A stretch of 64,000 bases of DNA, taken from assembly GCA_015501055.1 (NCBI GenBank), contig JADNYV010000085.1:83046-147045 (forward strand), written 5' to 3'. This stretch comes from Mucidula mucida (taxonomy: Eukaryota > Basidiomycota > Agaricomycetes > Agaricales > Physalacriaceae). This document shows positions 1 through 11,112 of the stretch, in pieces. The position numbers and the translations under genes are program-made. Under the pieces are notes generated by a model, which did no database searches, was not told the origin of the DNA, and saw only the letters and a program-made list of their open reading frames with translations. Position 1 is the first letter of the stretch. Each line of letters begins with the position of its first letter.

Positions 1-883
1 TTCGTCCTTCTCGTACGAGAACCTGTGGTTTTCTTCTTCTCCCTCTGGCTCGCGTTCGCATGGGCAATCATATTCCTCTTCTTCGCCGTTATTCCTCTCA
101 CGTTCCAACACAACCACGGCTGGAGTCAAGGTATTGCAGGACTCCCATACATCTCGTCCATTATCGGGACATTCTTAGCCTTCGGTGCATCGTTCCACCA
201 GAATGCTGTTTATGCTCGTGTGCGCGAGCAGAACGGAGGCATTCCCAGTCCAGAGGCGAGGTTGTGGTGGAGTCGGATTGGAGGGATCTTGTTGCCAGTG
301 TCATTGTTCTGGTTTTCTTGGACCCAATTCGCTAGCGTGCCTTGGATAGTGCCGACGCTCGCTCTATGCCCCATGGTCTTTTCCATTTGTACGTTCCTTT
401 TTCGATGGCGAATATCTTTTAACTGACGCTTCTGCTATACAGATTTGATCTTTGACGCCGTCCAGAATTATCTCGCTGACGGTTACGGGGAATACGCGTC
501 GTCTGCTATTTCTGCCCAAGGCTTCATTCGAAACATGCTCGCCGCCTCGTTCCCATTATACAGCACCCAGATGTTTACGAACATGGGATATCAATGGGCA
601 GGAACGCTTTGTGCCCTGATCGCCACCGTCATGATCCCTTTGCCAGTAAGTGATCCGATGTGAAATTTATGATTGAGGGCTAACACGTGTGGCGTAGTTT
701 ATCCTGATGAAATACGGCGAAAGAATTCGGGAACGATCACCGTACGCCGCAGCAACGACCCAGATCGCGTCGGCCGTTACTGCCGCTCCGCCTCAACACC
801 GTTTAGGCGAAAAGGTTGACATGAAGACGACTAATAGCCCTAAGGACACGCATATACAGTCCATCGGGGAAAAGCACGTATAA
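1..883 (+). CDS. MFS transporter, DHA1-like (5' truncated by window edge)
   Basis: C-terminal part of a major facilitator superfamily drug/polyamine-type exporter of the plasma membrane. The frame is open from base 1, so the start lies outside the window. Exons are 1-388, 443-645 and 698-883, with introns of 54 and 52 nt (GT..AG). Visible are hydrophobic helices (VFFFSLWLAFAWAIIFLFF), the loop containing PEARLWWSRIGGILLP, then SLFWFSWT. The second exon holds ADGYGEYASSAISAQ followed by NMLAASFPLYSTQMF, which is the usual pattern of helices 10-11 in fungal TPO/FLR-like DHA1 carriers. The last exon is a short hydrophilic cytoplasmic tail (KYGERIRERSPYA). The substrate cannot be told from this fragment. 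Splice sites join the motifs without frame breaks, so it looks functional. Confidence 0.85.
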
Positions 884-1937
884 TGTGCATGTACATTTCA
901 TGAGATACGTTAGGAACTTTCTACTGTTTTGAAGCTTTATTGTTACGTCCCATCTCACCCCGATTGTAATATCATCCGCATGTCTACTGTTCTTGCACGT
1001 CATCGTATATCTTTCCAATACTAATTCAGTCAACCACGATTCACGATGATCATAAACGAACGCAGTGAATCGTAGAGGTAAAGGAAAGCTGCAGCCAGAG
1101 AACTTGCCGCAATCGTCTTCGCGTAACCATTCAACAATTCTTCTGCTACCTGCTAGTACTCGTAGGTGGCGGCCCGCCCATCGACGACAAAAGACACGCG
1201 TCGGGCCGTAATAATGATCGGAAGCTTCGCATTGCTTTCTTTCGTTCTTCCGCCATCTCATGAGGACGTCTTCAACTTTCAGCAAGCCAGCGAACATGGA
1301 TGCATAGGCGTTCCATACACTTACCTCCACTGAATCATCTCACCCATGGCATGTTACGTCCTGTACGTCCTCGTCTGGGCTCCGTGTTGAAACCCAGCCA
1401 CAGATTCGTAAAATCGCTGGTTACTCCTTCAATTGGGGACACCGAAAAAGGCAGCCGTTGAGTATTCAACGCCATCTATCGTGACTATCTTTATGAGCAC
1501 TCTTTCCCGCCAAACCAATGGCACCTTCATATTACCCATTTCTCAGATCCCTTCTCAGATTGTGCGATCCTCTCTGAGTCGAAATGCGCGCACGTTGCGG
1601 TCCCCTAATGCCAGTCCTCTTTCTGACGGTAGACCCTTTGGTTGATATTGGCAAACTTCCTCTGAACCCGTTCATAGCCTTGGCCATATGTGGACCAAAA
1701 CAATACCAGTCAATACTGGGAAAATGGATCCACTCGGACTTGGACGTGGAAGGTCGAATCAGATTACTTTTCGGGATCTCCATTTGATCCCTCGCGCGTT
1801 GGCGCTGCCGTCTCAGTTCGCCAGCGATGTTCCATATGTTGCCGATGGCAAACTACATGTTGATTCGGATCCTAGATACGATTTTCTTGCCATTTTTCTT
1901 CCCTGGGGTATTCAAGTCGGTGGATCATCTAGTTATA
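884..1937. other. intergenic, no gene recognised
   Basis: Several short overlapping open frames occur on both strands, for example near 1433-1970 and antisense 803-1330. None shows a recognisable domain, a consistent codon pattern or good splice joins. I see no gene here. Confidence 0.5.
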
Positions 1938-2387
1938 TCAAGACCCTGATTCGTCTGCTTCAATGGTAAACATGTATTCCAAGTACCATGGAATTCCTCG
2001 TTTAGACGTAGCCTCAGAATGCACCCACCCCACAACGTCAAATTGAGAGGAAGATCAAAAGTTTCTTGCAACTCACTCGCACGACTACGCAACTAGCGTC
2101 TCCCTTGAGCTCGTAGACCTCCTCAAGAGTGTACTGTTCTGTTGTTACTAGGGAAACTGAGCGATCATACGCCACCTGACTTTCAACGCCCCAGGCGTAA
2201 AGCAGGCACAAAGCACATCGGCTTTCATTTCTCTGAGAAATTGCTCTTTCCCCATGATGGGAAATCCGAGCGTCCTGGGTTTGACGACAATCTCCACATT
2301 GTCCGCCAAGAGGGCGAGAACGTCGTCCCATCTCAGCATTGAGACAGAAGTGAAGGCTGACTCCAGGATGGCGGCGGTAAGGTGCAT
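1938..2387 (-). CDS. NTF2/SnoaL-like fold protein, C-terminus uncertain
   Basis: Small gene visible only after splicing. Proposed exons are 2387-2210, 2147-2077 and 2012-1938, with introns of 62 and 64 nt. The product is about 107 aa. Exon 1 has the helix-rich start LTAAILESAFTSVSMLRWDDV, then LADNVEIVVKPRTLGFPIMGKEQF. Exon 2 gives YTLEEVYELKGDASCVVVR, and exon 3 ATSKRGIPWYLEYMFTIEADESG. This order (helices, GKEQF, EVYE..VVVR, EYMF.I..DESG) matches the small cone-shaped NTF2-like/SnoaL-like proteins common in basidiomycetes, which have varied or unknown roles. Those are usually about 130-150 aa. The last strand and helix are missing here, and a further intron from about 1944 to 1903 would only add a few residues, so the 3' end may be decayed. 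The fold assignment is from motif resemblance only. Confidence 0.45.
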
Positions 2388-3247
2388 CGCTGTTCGTACA
2401 TAGCCAGAAACCTTTCTCCGTTATATGTCTGTGAAGAGCATGAGAAGCACATGGAATACAACCAGAATCGAAGAGACTCCCTACAACCGCTCTGCAAGTG
2501 AGGGGAATGCCGATGTACACATTAGAGCGCACTTTCGTAGTCTACATGCTCGATGTCCAAGGTCTGGGCGTCGCTAGTACAAAGTTTCCAAATAAGTGTC
2601 GATAACAGGGACGGAAGCGTCAAGGATAGAGTAGATGGAAAGTCTATAGTGCTGCTATTCAAGGTGCTAGCCAATGAAAGTCATCTAGCGTTCATTATGG
2701 CGCCGGTATAGCGATAGCGTTTCGGCTGCGAGCATTCAGTTCAATTCGTTCGGAGAAGGTACTGGCAGTGGACAGCTATGAGTAAGAGCGATGCATAGAA
2801 GGCCTTGGCCCGAGCTCCAGGATTGCCCTGCGACTTTCAAAAAGTGTGTGTGATAGAATTAGAAAAGGCTCGAATCAAACTGGTAGACGGTTAGTACATA
2901 TGAGTCAAGGCATCGGCGACTCTCCTTGAAGGTGACGTGGAGGCTGGAGAACAGGGAGCGCTAAGCTAGTAGGGCGTGTAGAAAAGGGAAGATGAGTTGA
3001 CCGTTATGGACATTCGTCTTGAAGGGTTCACATGCGCATTCTGGGGTCTAGGCCTTGGGTCATGTGTTGATCGACTTATGACACATACTTGCTTATAACG
3101 CTCATCATCTGAAGATTATCTCGAATATCTGCACTGCGTTTACAACAGGCATTTCACGCGTCTCCGACAGCAGGAAGGCAGCCTTTACACTGTCCGCGAG
3201 ACTTGAACCGGCTCTTCGCTTTAGATCAGGCGAAGCCTAATACTTAT
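2388..3247. other. intergenic, no gene recognised
   Basis: No open frame with a recognisable domain. It contains the presumed promoter regions of the NTF2-like gene (leftward) and of the GST gene (rightward). Confidence 0.5.
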
Positions 3248-4103
3248 ATGGATCACTCTGCAATGCATACGGATACTCGCCGTGACGCTGTGGCTCCGCC
3301 TATAACCCTCTATGATATCCCATCCCGAATACATAACACTCCCTGGTCCCCCAGTACTTGGAAGGCCAGGTGACTCATGACTCTCCGACGCGATATCCGC
3401 TCACTGACAGACCGCGAAATAACATAGATATGCGTTGAACGTAAAGGGCCTCTCATACAAAACCGTTTGGGTCGAGTATCCTGATATCGCGGATGTCTAC
3501 ACCAAAAATGGTGTCCAGCCCGTATTTCATACTGCTTCAAAATCTCCTCGCTACACGCTTCCCATGATTCACGACTCTTCCACGTCAAGCTTCGTATACG
3601 ACTCCTCTGTTATAGCCAAGTATTTGGACAAAACTTATCCGGATTCTCCTCGTCTGTTCCCTGAGGACTTAGACGTGCTTGTCAACGCGTTTCGCGAGGC
3701 CCTTCGCCCAAAATTTGCTCCCCTCCTCCCCTTCATCATACCTGCTGAGTGGAAGATCCTAAACCCACGCAGCCAAGAATTCTTTCGTCGCGCACGGGAG
3801 GCAGAGTTTGGGAAAAAGTTGGAGGACATTGCCCCGCAGTCGGCGACGGATCGTCAACTTCCATGGAGAAAGCTCGAGAAGGGAGTCGGAGGAATACTCA
3901 GATGGTCGGATGCCGACTTTCAACGGCGCTACATAACCGGCGACCAACCTATCTTTGCCGATATCATCCTTGCTAGTTATTTCATTTGGATGAGGAACAT
4001 GTTTGGGACGGACAGCGAAGAGTGGAGGATGATTGCGAGTTGGCATGGTGGCCGATGGGAAGAACTTCTGGCGCTTATGAAACAGTATGAAACAGTAATG
4101 TAA
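3248..4103 (+). CDS. glutathione S-transferase, etherase-related (GTE-like) fungal class
   Basis: Cytosolic GST that conjugates or reduces xenobiotics and possibly lignin-derived ethers with glutathione. Exons are 3248-3369 and 3428-4103, with a 58-nt intron, giving 265 aa. The in-frame ATG at 3263 is an alternative start. The N-terminal thioredoxin-like domain shows ITLYDIPSR, NTPWSPSTWKARYAL, the strand KTVWVEYPDI, the cis-proline block RYTLPMI, and the glutathione-contact segment followed by VYDSSVIAKYLDKTYP. The helical C-terminal domain ends with the class-typical EEWRMIASWHGGRWEELL. This order is that of the basidiomycete etherase-type GSTs related to bacterial LigE/LigF. Length is normal for the family. 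Together with the MFS pump and the phi-type GST nearby it suggests a detoxification neighbourhood, although no co-regulation is visible. Confidence 0.88.
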
Positions 4104-4740
4104 TCTCTCGTTGATATCGTAAAATGAAGCGCTGGCTTGAACTCCCCCTTATAGACAGTAGCTCAATTCAGTTAGTCCTTTGGAAGCATGTCAGAGGGTA
4201 GACTCTGACGAAGAGTTTGATGTAGCGACGGTGCGCCCTCTCTAGGAACGTCTCACTGTGTCGGCTGATTTCCCTTCTTGCCATAGATGCCAGATGTAAC
4301 TTGATCTTGCGAGAATCTCGCGTCGCTTCAAGGTCAGACAGGAAACACCCCGCCATCCAGGATAACCGTCCGAGTCCGCGCCTCTTTTATCTCGTAATTG
4401 CATCCCACCATCGCTTCTGAGCTGAATGCCTTCTTCGAACGAGATCGTCTTGGAGCCTTACCATTGATCAAGACTGTGCTCTTCATACCTATCCGGACTG
4501 CACTGCGGAAGATCATGTCTATTATCCTGGGGCGGGGATGAAGAGGCGTTCGAGGGAGTGCACGATCGTCGGTGGCATCAGTTGATTCTCACAACAACCT
4601 CTGATCGGCATTGAACGGCGAGGACGGAGAATTCCAACGCGGAGGCCGTGGGTCACAGGTATGGATTATCATGAACCACGAACGAATTAAGTAGTACTAT
4701 GTGATCATATCATTATCATTTGCCCGAACCCCCCTCCGAG
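4104..4740. other. intergenic, no gene recognised
   Basis: Convergent 3' ends of the GST and zinc-finger genes. Short antisense frames at 4168-4516 have no recognisable domain and no convincing join to a neighbour. Confidence 0.5.
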
Positions 4741-5281
4741 TTATGTATGAGCGGATTCCTGGCTTGTATACGAGGAGCCGCTCCACTGTACCGGTGTCAC
4801 TAGTGGGAATGTCGATGGAGTTGGACTCGGAGATGGCTCTGGTGGTGAGACGGAGGTCCGCGGCGAGCGCGAGGATGCGCGATGCTCCTGGTCGTGCGTG
4901 TTGCGGTAATGCCGATGCATGTTCGCCTTCACGTTGAACGCGCGCCCACACGCTGGGAATGTGCATACATATGCTACCGAATGTTAGCTCTACGGTCTTC
5001 TGGAGAGGAAAACAACGCACGCGTCACGCCAGTGTGTATGTTCATGTGTATGGCGAGGTTGCTTGGTCGGTTGAACGCGCGACGACACAATGGACAATAA
5101 TGTTTCTTGGGCTGCGCGCGGGGCTTGCCTGCGCGTGGGCTCGCGTGGGGCGGCGGTGGACGATCTTCGGGATAGAGCAAGTAGTCTACGAAGGCATCGT
5201 TGAGCACTACAATACCGCGGAAAAGGCGGGCTGCATACCTGGAAACATGTCGTGTATGCTAGGCAAAGTGACGGACTGCAT
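4741..5281 (-). CDS. short C2H2 zinc-finger protein (two fingers)
   Basis: Probable nuclear DNA-binding regulator of 153 aa. Exons are 5281-5239, 5206-5021 and 4973-4741, with introns of 32 and 47 nt. The protein starts MQSVTLPSIHDMFP, then a proline-rich stretch. Finger 1 reads YCPLCRRAFNRPSNLAIHMNIH (C-x2-C-x12-H-x3-H). Splicing creates the linker HTGVTPYVC, equivalent to the classical HTGEKPY linker. Finger 2 reads CTFPACGRAFNVKANMHRHYRNTH (C-x4-C-x12-H-x4-H). A Ser/Pro-rich tail follows. Splicing in exactly this frame regenerates the linker, which supports the model. The paired fingers with the LPSIHDMFP start resemble a basidiomycete family that includes regulators of fruiting. Target genes are unknown. 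The 32-nt first intron is unusually short and is the weakest part of the model. Confidence 0.75.
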
Positions 5282-7485
5282 GGCTGCGTAGGCACTGGAA
5301 GAAGGAAGAAGTGCTGAGGGTCCTCCCCGTCCGAAATGAGTCGTCTTATAAGTATACCTGGATTGTGGATCCCAAGACAAATTGATCTATGCTGATCGTT
5401 GATCTCGACCAATGTTTCGAGTAAGTACACAACGGGGAGAGGCCTACCATCAACCGCCGAACTATGTATGGAGGCCCTGTTGCCCTTCGTGATCTACACA
5501 GTTCCGTGTCTCGAGAACTAGACGATGATTGCAATGCAGAGATGTCGCATGAAATATGGTAGCTTTCTAACTCGGATCAGGATTAGCGAGTGGATATATT
5601 CCTGCCTGTATATCCTCCCGGCGCTGATCGACCTTGCAGACGGGCGTTTTCCGGCAATCTTCCGAACTTCCGTGGGGATGCATCGGCCGACCATGAAGAG
5701 CTTGGTATACCTTCTAACAAGCGTTCGTGTATAGGCGGGATACTGGTCGGGAAGGACTACTTAGTAAAGGACTCTGATGGTGATCAGCGAGTTCGGGACT
5801 CGGCGGCTTCGGGCTGGGCGGTGACCTGAATGAATGACCCTGAGGGCGTTTGGAAGCTTCTTGTAAACCGAAAGGTACGTCTTGGCTTCCTACGGTTAAG
5901 GCGCTCATGCACTTAGAGTCGAAGTGCACGAAACTCGTCGGATTGTTCCATTGAACCCTGCGGTTACTCCAAGTACTTATCTGCGTGCTCATTGGACAAG
6001 AGAACGGTGATGATCCGTACAACCTGAGCTTAACTTAGTTCGCAAACATTGAAGGCTATACTTGAGACCTCTTTCGCTACCGAGACGCCCATCGCAAGTG
6101 CTTCGTGTCCTCTGAAAGACGAACTCCGCTGAAGAGCGCCTCCCACGCGAACCGCAATAGACGTCCTTGTGCCGCTTTAGGACTTTGGTCCTGTCTTCCT
6201 ATTCGGATCAAAGCGTTTTCTTCGTTCATGTTGTGGAAGAAGCCAGTGAGCTATTTGGGACGCTTGCTTTGAATAGAATAGCGGGTACAGGTACAGGTCG
6301 TATGCTGATTCGCAGTGAAAACAAACCTGGACGGTCCACAGAGGGAGAGACGCGTCGGTAAGAGAAATATGACCGACGTATCAAATGGTAAGACGGCGAA
6401 GGTGAAGATCTACGCTGCGGAATGATAGACGATACGAGGAAGATCTTGGATCACTCAAATGGGAGAAGTAGTGATTGACACCATGATGGCGTACACTGGG
6501 ACGTGTTTCGCAGACGTATTGCAGATGAGCAGGGCCGCACCGTAAGAGAATAATGCACTTGTGGAGGCGACGAAGTAGGATAGACGAAAGGCCCTTCGCA
6601 ACACCAACACCTGCTTCCCACTGTATAATCAACGAGCTCGGGTGAACCTTTGACCTCAGAGGCTTCGGCGTTCAGCGATGAGGAGCCTCCGTGTCGGGAT
6701 TCGGAGCGGTGGAAGGTTATTCGTATTCACGGACAACTTGCGCTGAGTCATAGCAACGAGAAACAGTTCTCATATCAGCCCGATGGGTAAGAAGGCTAAT
6801 ACAGAGATCAATGTTGCGTGATAGCGATTGGGCTAGGAGAACTGCAGCCAGACCAAGAAGGAAAAAGAAACGAGCGGTAAATGGGAACCAGAGGTTGTGT
6901 TTTCCCATAGGAGCGCTGAGTGAGAGTGGATAGAGTGTCCAGGGCTCCGAATCCTCAACAAGCAGATAGGCGTGTCGAAGCGAAAGACGGCCGGTGTGGT
7001 AGTAAGAGCCAAGCCGGATTTGGACGGTGGCGGTGCTAGAGTACTAAGTATCGTTGTTTTCAATTGTCATGTCGCCCTTTGAAAGACTCGCGGTTCGTAC
7101 TTAGAAGGTCATATAAGGCATTATGCCCCGGGAACCACACTTTGGCGGTGCGTCTTGGCCTGGATCCCAACGTATAGGGCCGAGCCGCGTGCCATAAACG
7201 TGAGTGCTGTATTCCAAGCTTGAGTTTTCATCGACACATAATAATCATAGCACTTTCAGAAACCGACGACTTCCAACTTAAAATTACTGACACAGACACC
7301 AGTGGTTTTTTCCTCATCTATGCTTACTGTATTGTTCAAGAGAGTTCGCCATCGCAACTTTGAGGAGCAATGAACTTCCTCAGCGTGCTACCCCCTTTAA
7401 ACTGCTTTATCATCACACGCGGCTTCGGGCGGCCATACCCCACCCATATTAACCGATTCCACCTTGCCTCCCCACCCCGCACGCG
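5282..7485. other. 2.2 kb without a recognisable gene
   Basis: Contains scattered frames of 60-100 codons on both strands (for example 5714-6022 and 6381-7063 on the minus strand) with no recognisable domains, no long hydrophobic segments and no good splice structure. I cannot support a gene. Confidence 0.45.
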
Positions 7486-8338
7486 ATGCTCAAACTGTTC
7501 GTCAGCCAATCCTCCCCCAACGCCAAGCGAGTAGCGATGGTCCTGCTCGAGCACAAAGTCCCCTTCGAGGCCATCCCCGTCGACATGCGCAACAAAGCGC
7601 ACAAGACCCCCGCGTACCTCGCGCAGCACCCGTTTGGCGAGGTACCGTACATCGTGAGTCGGCGCGTTGCGATCTTGATTTGATGATTTGAATGGGGAAG
7701 GACGACGACGGGCTGGTGGTATACGAAAGTCGCGCCATCTGCCGGTACATCTGCCGGAAATACCAGCCGGGACCACAGCTCCTCCCCGCGGAGGGAGACT
7801 TGCGCGCATACGCAATGTTCGAACAGGCTGTGTCGGTGGAGGTGTACAACTTTGACGTGCACGTCCAGGCCGCGGCGAGGGAGCGGTTTCTCAAACCGTA
7901 CGTCTTAGCTCCTACTAGTATCGGGAGTTGTGTTGTTAGAATGAAGTCCATAGGATGCTCGGCATGGAATGGAGCGAAGCGGTTTACAAGGAGGCGCTGG
8001 AGCGATTAGAAAGGTGTTTGGACGTGTACGATGGTATTCTGGCAAGGCAAAAGTACATCGCTGGAGATGTGCGCTTCCCTTCTTCTTCTTCTTGCCATTC
8101 CGCGTTTGTGCTCACTGAAATGAAGGTACTAACACTTGTGGACTTGTTCCATATTCCGTACGCCTTCGAGCTGGAGAGATTGGCAAAGTTGGATATGTTC
8201 CAGACCCGACCGAATGTTGCTCGGTATGTTGACAATACGGGAAATTGTGCGTCGATCTTAATTGAATTTAGGTGGTGGAATGAGCTTTTAGCTAGAGGGA
8301 AGGCTGTCGCGAAAGAGCTTCATTCAAATGTTTATTAG
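7486..8338 (+). CDS. glutathione S-transferase, phi-like class
   Basis: Cytosolic GST of 214 aa. Exons are 7486-7653, 7701-7897, 7954-8068, 8126-8223 and 8272-8338, with four introns of 47, 56, 57 and 48 nt. Domain 1 starts MLKLFVSQSSPNAKRVAMVL, with the catalytic-position Ser/Asn region before helix 1. It continues through HPFGEVPYI (cis-Pro before Tyr-Ile) and DDGLVVYESRAICRYI, the glutathione-binding ES motif followed by helix 3. Domain 2 carries FEQAVSVEVYNFD, YDGILARQKYIAGD and VLTLVDLFHIPYAFEL (the N-capping box of helix 6), then the terminal WWNELLARGKAV. Order, size and motifs match phi-class GSTs (GSTF), which are widespread in plants and fungi. All joins keep the frame. The upstream ATG context is preceded by GC-rich sequence and no clear TATA box. 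A decayed partial copy lies 0.5 kb downstream. Confidence 0.88.
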
Positions 8339-8861
8339 GGAAGCAGAATTTTGTGCAGGACAGACCCGACAAGAAGTTTCTACTCTATTCGCTCGACCTG
8401 CAGTGTTGTGCAGGAAACAAACATAGTATCTTCAACGCGTGTACTTCCACTCTCATCTTCACCCTCCTGTTCGTCACCCTCGTCCGAATCTGACCCTCAA
8501 AAGAAATCGGTGATCAAATCAAACCTCGCGTGTGCATTTCTGATGGGAGATCCTGGTAGAACTCCCAACTCCAGAAGCAAAGGTCCTGAGCCTACACAGC
8601 CTACCACCATCAAGCCCGCTATGTAGTCGAATGCACCATACACTGCTCGCATGACTGAACACGTTCAAGTCAATTAGTCTTCCTCGTTGCTGACACGTAC
8701 TGAATCAGCGCTAGCTTCGTTCATTGTTCCAATTCAGAAGCTTGCTTCTATCGATTAGCGCGAATGGCACGTTCTGAACCAAGTCAATTATATGTTGTAT
8801 AATCATAACTTACTCGTCAATAGTCTCATCCTTGAAAACACGAACAGATTATTAGCATGTA
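8339..8861. other. intergenic, possible remnant of a Ser/Asp/Glu-rich C-terminus on minus strand
   Basis: Read on the minus strand, 8520-8440 encodes an acidic tail (SDSDEGDEQEGEDESGS). It resembles the acidic C-terminus of the secreted low-complexity gene at 9457-10658. No complete gene accompanies it, so it is at most a relic of a paralogue. Confidence 0.25.
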
Positions 8862-9183
8862 CTATTGGGAGTTGAGTCCGTAGGATGCTCATGGAATGGA
8901 GCGAAGGAGTCTACGAGAGACTAGACAGGTGTACGACGGGATGGCCAGGCAAAAGTACATCGCTGGACTATTCCTTTTGCCATTATTGGAATGCAGGGCA
9001 CTAAGACTTGTTGAATTGATCCGTACGCCTTCTGGCTTAAGAGCTAGCTGGATATGTTTGAGACGCGATTTATTGTTACTCGGTGCGGAAATCTGACGAT
9101 TGAAGTTGAGTGGTGGAATGATCGTTTAGCCAGAGAGTCGTGGAACGGTGTGGCGAAGGAGATTCATTCGACTTTGTCAAGAA
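8862..9183 (+). pseudogene. decayed partial duplicate of the phi-like GST
   Basis: The DNA repeats the 3' half of the upstream GST gene with many substitutions and deletions. The intron-end block and the sequence coding MLMEWSEGVYER match the third exon. RQKYIAGL and the LVELIRTP segment match exons 3-4. The end codes a version of WWN..LARES..GVAKEIHS, matching the last exon. Introns are partly lost, frames are broken, and the N-terminal glutathione-binding domain is absent, so no functional GST can be made. It is an old tandem duplicate of the gene at 7486-8338. Confidence 0.7.
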
Positions 9184-9456
9184 TCAATTAATCCATTTTG
9201 TCGTTGATTGACTTTGCTTGGATACAATGTACGGTCCATGGCTAACCGTGACCATAAAAAAGATGTCATATCTGTTTCCTTTACAAGCGTCTCTACCACT
9301 TGGACATAGACGCTTGGGTTGGAACAATTCCTGAGTACCATCAAGACGTTCAACTACCAGTACTATAAAAGATATTATATGCGTATCAAGTATACTAATT
9401 CAACGACAAGTGTGCAAAACGAACGTGGTATAATAAAAGTGGGTGCTAGTGGCCTC
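9184..9456. other. intergenic between GST relic and convergent secreted-protein gene
   Basis: AT-rich 3' flanks of two genes. It contains no recognisable gene. Confidence 0.5.
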
Positions 9457-10658
9457 TTACATGGAGGGAGTAGAACTCTCATCGGCATCGTCGTCGCCAT
9501 CTTCGCCATCCTGTTCATCGTCATTGCCAGAATCCGACCCACCCTCTTCAGCGTCCTGGGCAGCGGCAGGCTCTTCAACCTTGGATGTATCCTGGGCAGG
9601 AGCTGCAGAGGACGTCGATGAAGAGTCTGATGCCGACGAGCTAGCAGACGCAGACGCTTGTGGCGTGTCAGAAGGCGCGATTGGGGCGACGACTCCACCT
9701 GCAAGTGGTTGATCAGGCTGACTACCTGCAGATTCGGGCGCAGTCGGGGGAGGAGGCGCACGACGGGTGTGTCCACGGAACATGCGACGAGATCTGCGAC
9801 CGCGAGTGGGAGGTGTTGCTGGGGAAGGAGGAGGAGGAGGTGGTGGAAGAGGAGTGTTACCGACGACATCGGTAGGTGACGTGTCAGACGCGGGAGCCTC
9901 GCCTTTTACATCGTCGCCTGGAGCAGCTGGTGCATTACCCGCAACATCGTGAGCCTTGTCGGCGGGAACAGCGGCAACGTCATGGGCAGGCGAGGGCGCT
10001 TGGTCGGGAACGTCGGGATTGACGAGTGGAGGAGCGACAAAGGCGGCAGCTTGGGGAGGATTCGGCGTGTTTGGAGGCGCAGCTGTGGGTGGGGCTGGCG
10101 TAGACGATGTAGGCGCAGAGGCGCGCGCACTAGAAAGCGATGACGCGATCTTGGCCACCTGGGCTGCCGCCTGCTGGATGGCAAAATCGTCGGGCGCCTC
10201 GTACGACTCGACAGACTGGGCGCCGACAGCTTGACTACAAAGCATACCACCGACGACGGGAACAATGGGGCAGAGCACGGGATCGAGCAGCGGATTGAGC
10301 GGGTCGAGTAACCCGAGCAGATTGCCAACGATGGGCATGCATCCTACCAGTTGTCCGAGACACTTTTCTGCACGCTTCGCCACCACCGTCTCTGCGATAG
10401 TCGCGTCAGATACATCCACATCGCCCAGTAGGAAAAACACGTACCCTCCTCAGCATCCTCTGCTTCGACCTGCGCTTGAGCAAAGTGGTCGGCCTCCGAC
10501 ATGGAAACGGAGAACGAGCCACGGCGAGATGCGATATGGTGATTGCTCGACGACGCAGAGAGCATATCACCATCGCCAGTCGGTGCAGCGAGACTGGACG
10601 ACGATGAGGAGATGGCGAGCGTGGCAAAGATGAGCGACGAGCTGGAAGAGAGCTTCAT
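9457..10658 (-). CDS. secreted Ser/Pro/Ala-rich low-complexity protein with short Cys-rich core
   Basis: Exons are 10658-10445 and 10391-9457, with a 53-nt intron, giving 382 aa. The first 25 residues (MKLSSSSSLIFATLAISSSSSS then LAAP) look like a signal peptide with cleavage after LAA, so the protein should enter the secretory pathway. After splicing a compact hydrophobic Cys segment follows (EKCLGQLVGCMPIVGNLLG...LDPVLCPIVPVVGGMLC, four cysteines). The remaining two thirds are Ala/Pro/Ser-rich with a run of Pro, an Arg-rich patch (RGRRSRRMFRGHTRR) and an acidic end. Possible Lys-Arg processing sites occur before the Cys core. I do not recognise the family. It could be a cell-wall-associated or processed secreted protein. 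Codon use and the open frame over more than 900 nt support a real gene. Confidence 0.7.
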
Positions 10659-10710
10659 GACTAGGAATGTGGTGGTTCTGGTAAGAGAAATGTGTAGAGA
10701 AGCGCGTCCT

Positions 10711-10718
10711 TATTTATA
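10711..10718 (-). promoter_or_regulatory. probable TATA box of the secreted-protein gene
   Basis: TATAAATA on the minus strand, about 53 nt upstream of the ATG at 10658. The position is close but plausible for a fungal core promoter. Confidence 0.45.
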
Positions 10719-11112
10719 GTCCCACGTCAGGCAGGTCATCGGCGGCTTCGGACGCTTCGGCACTTCTGGACGCGTAACAGCATCGCTCCATGTCAAAACA
10801 AGGTAAAGCCAGGAAGATAGAATCGACGCTTGTCGTTGCCATGTCCAACGCTAATCGATGCGAAGAGTAAAGAGGTGAGCTAACGAGAGTCATTGGCCTC
10901 GGATCCAACTGTACACAAACAACGGTCCATTCTTTGACAGATCCAAACGCTTCGCTACTGCCGGCTAGTCAGCTTCACTGGAGACACAGCATAGTGTGAA
11001 CTCGTCCAAGGAGCTCGATGGAAAATGAAGCCTGCGCATACAATCGCCACACGAGTCGCTTTGTTGGCTGCCATCCTTTTTTAAACTCTACCATCGCCAC
11101 CGCTTGATCATC
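10719..11112. other. intergenic, left flank of the family A array
   Basis: No gene. The last 60 bases carry a degenerate copy of the leader block CTCTACCATC..CACC that precedes each family A gene. Confidence 0.45.

Noticed and set aside
1433..1970. Overlapping + strand frames that looked like a broken gene
   Set aside because: No recognisable motif in any frame and no joins that give one. They partly overlap the better-supported NTF2-like gene on the other strand.
8351..8626. + strand ORF rich in Ser after the phi-like GST
   Set aside because: Low complexity, no domain. It is better explained as the antisense of a relic acidic C-terminus.
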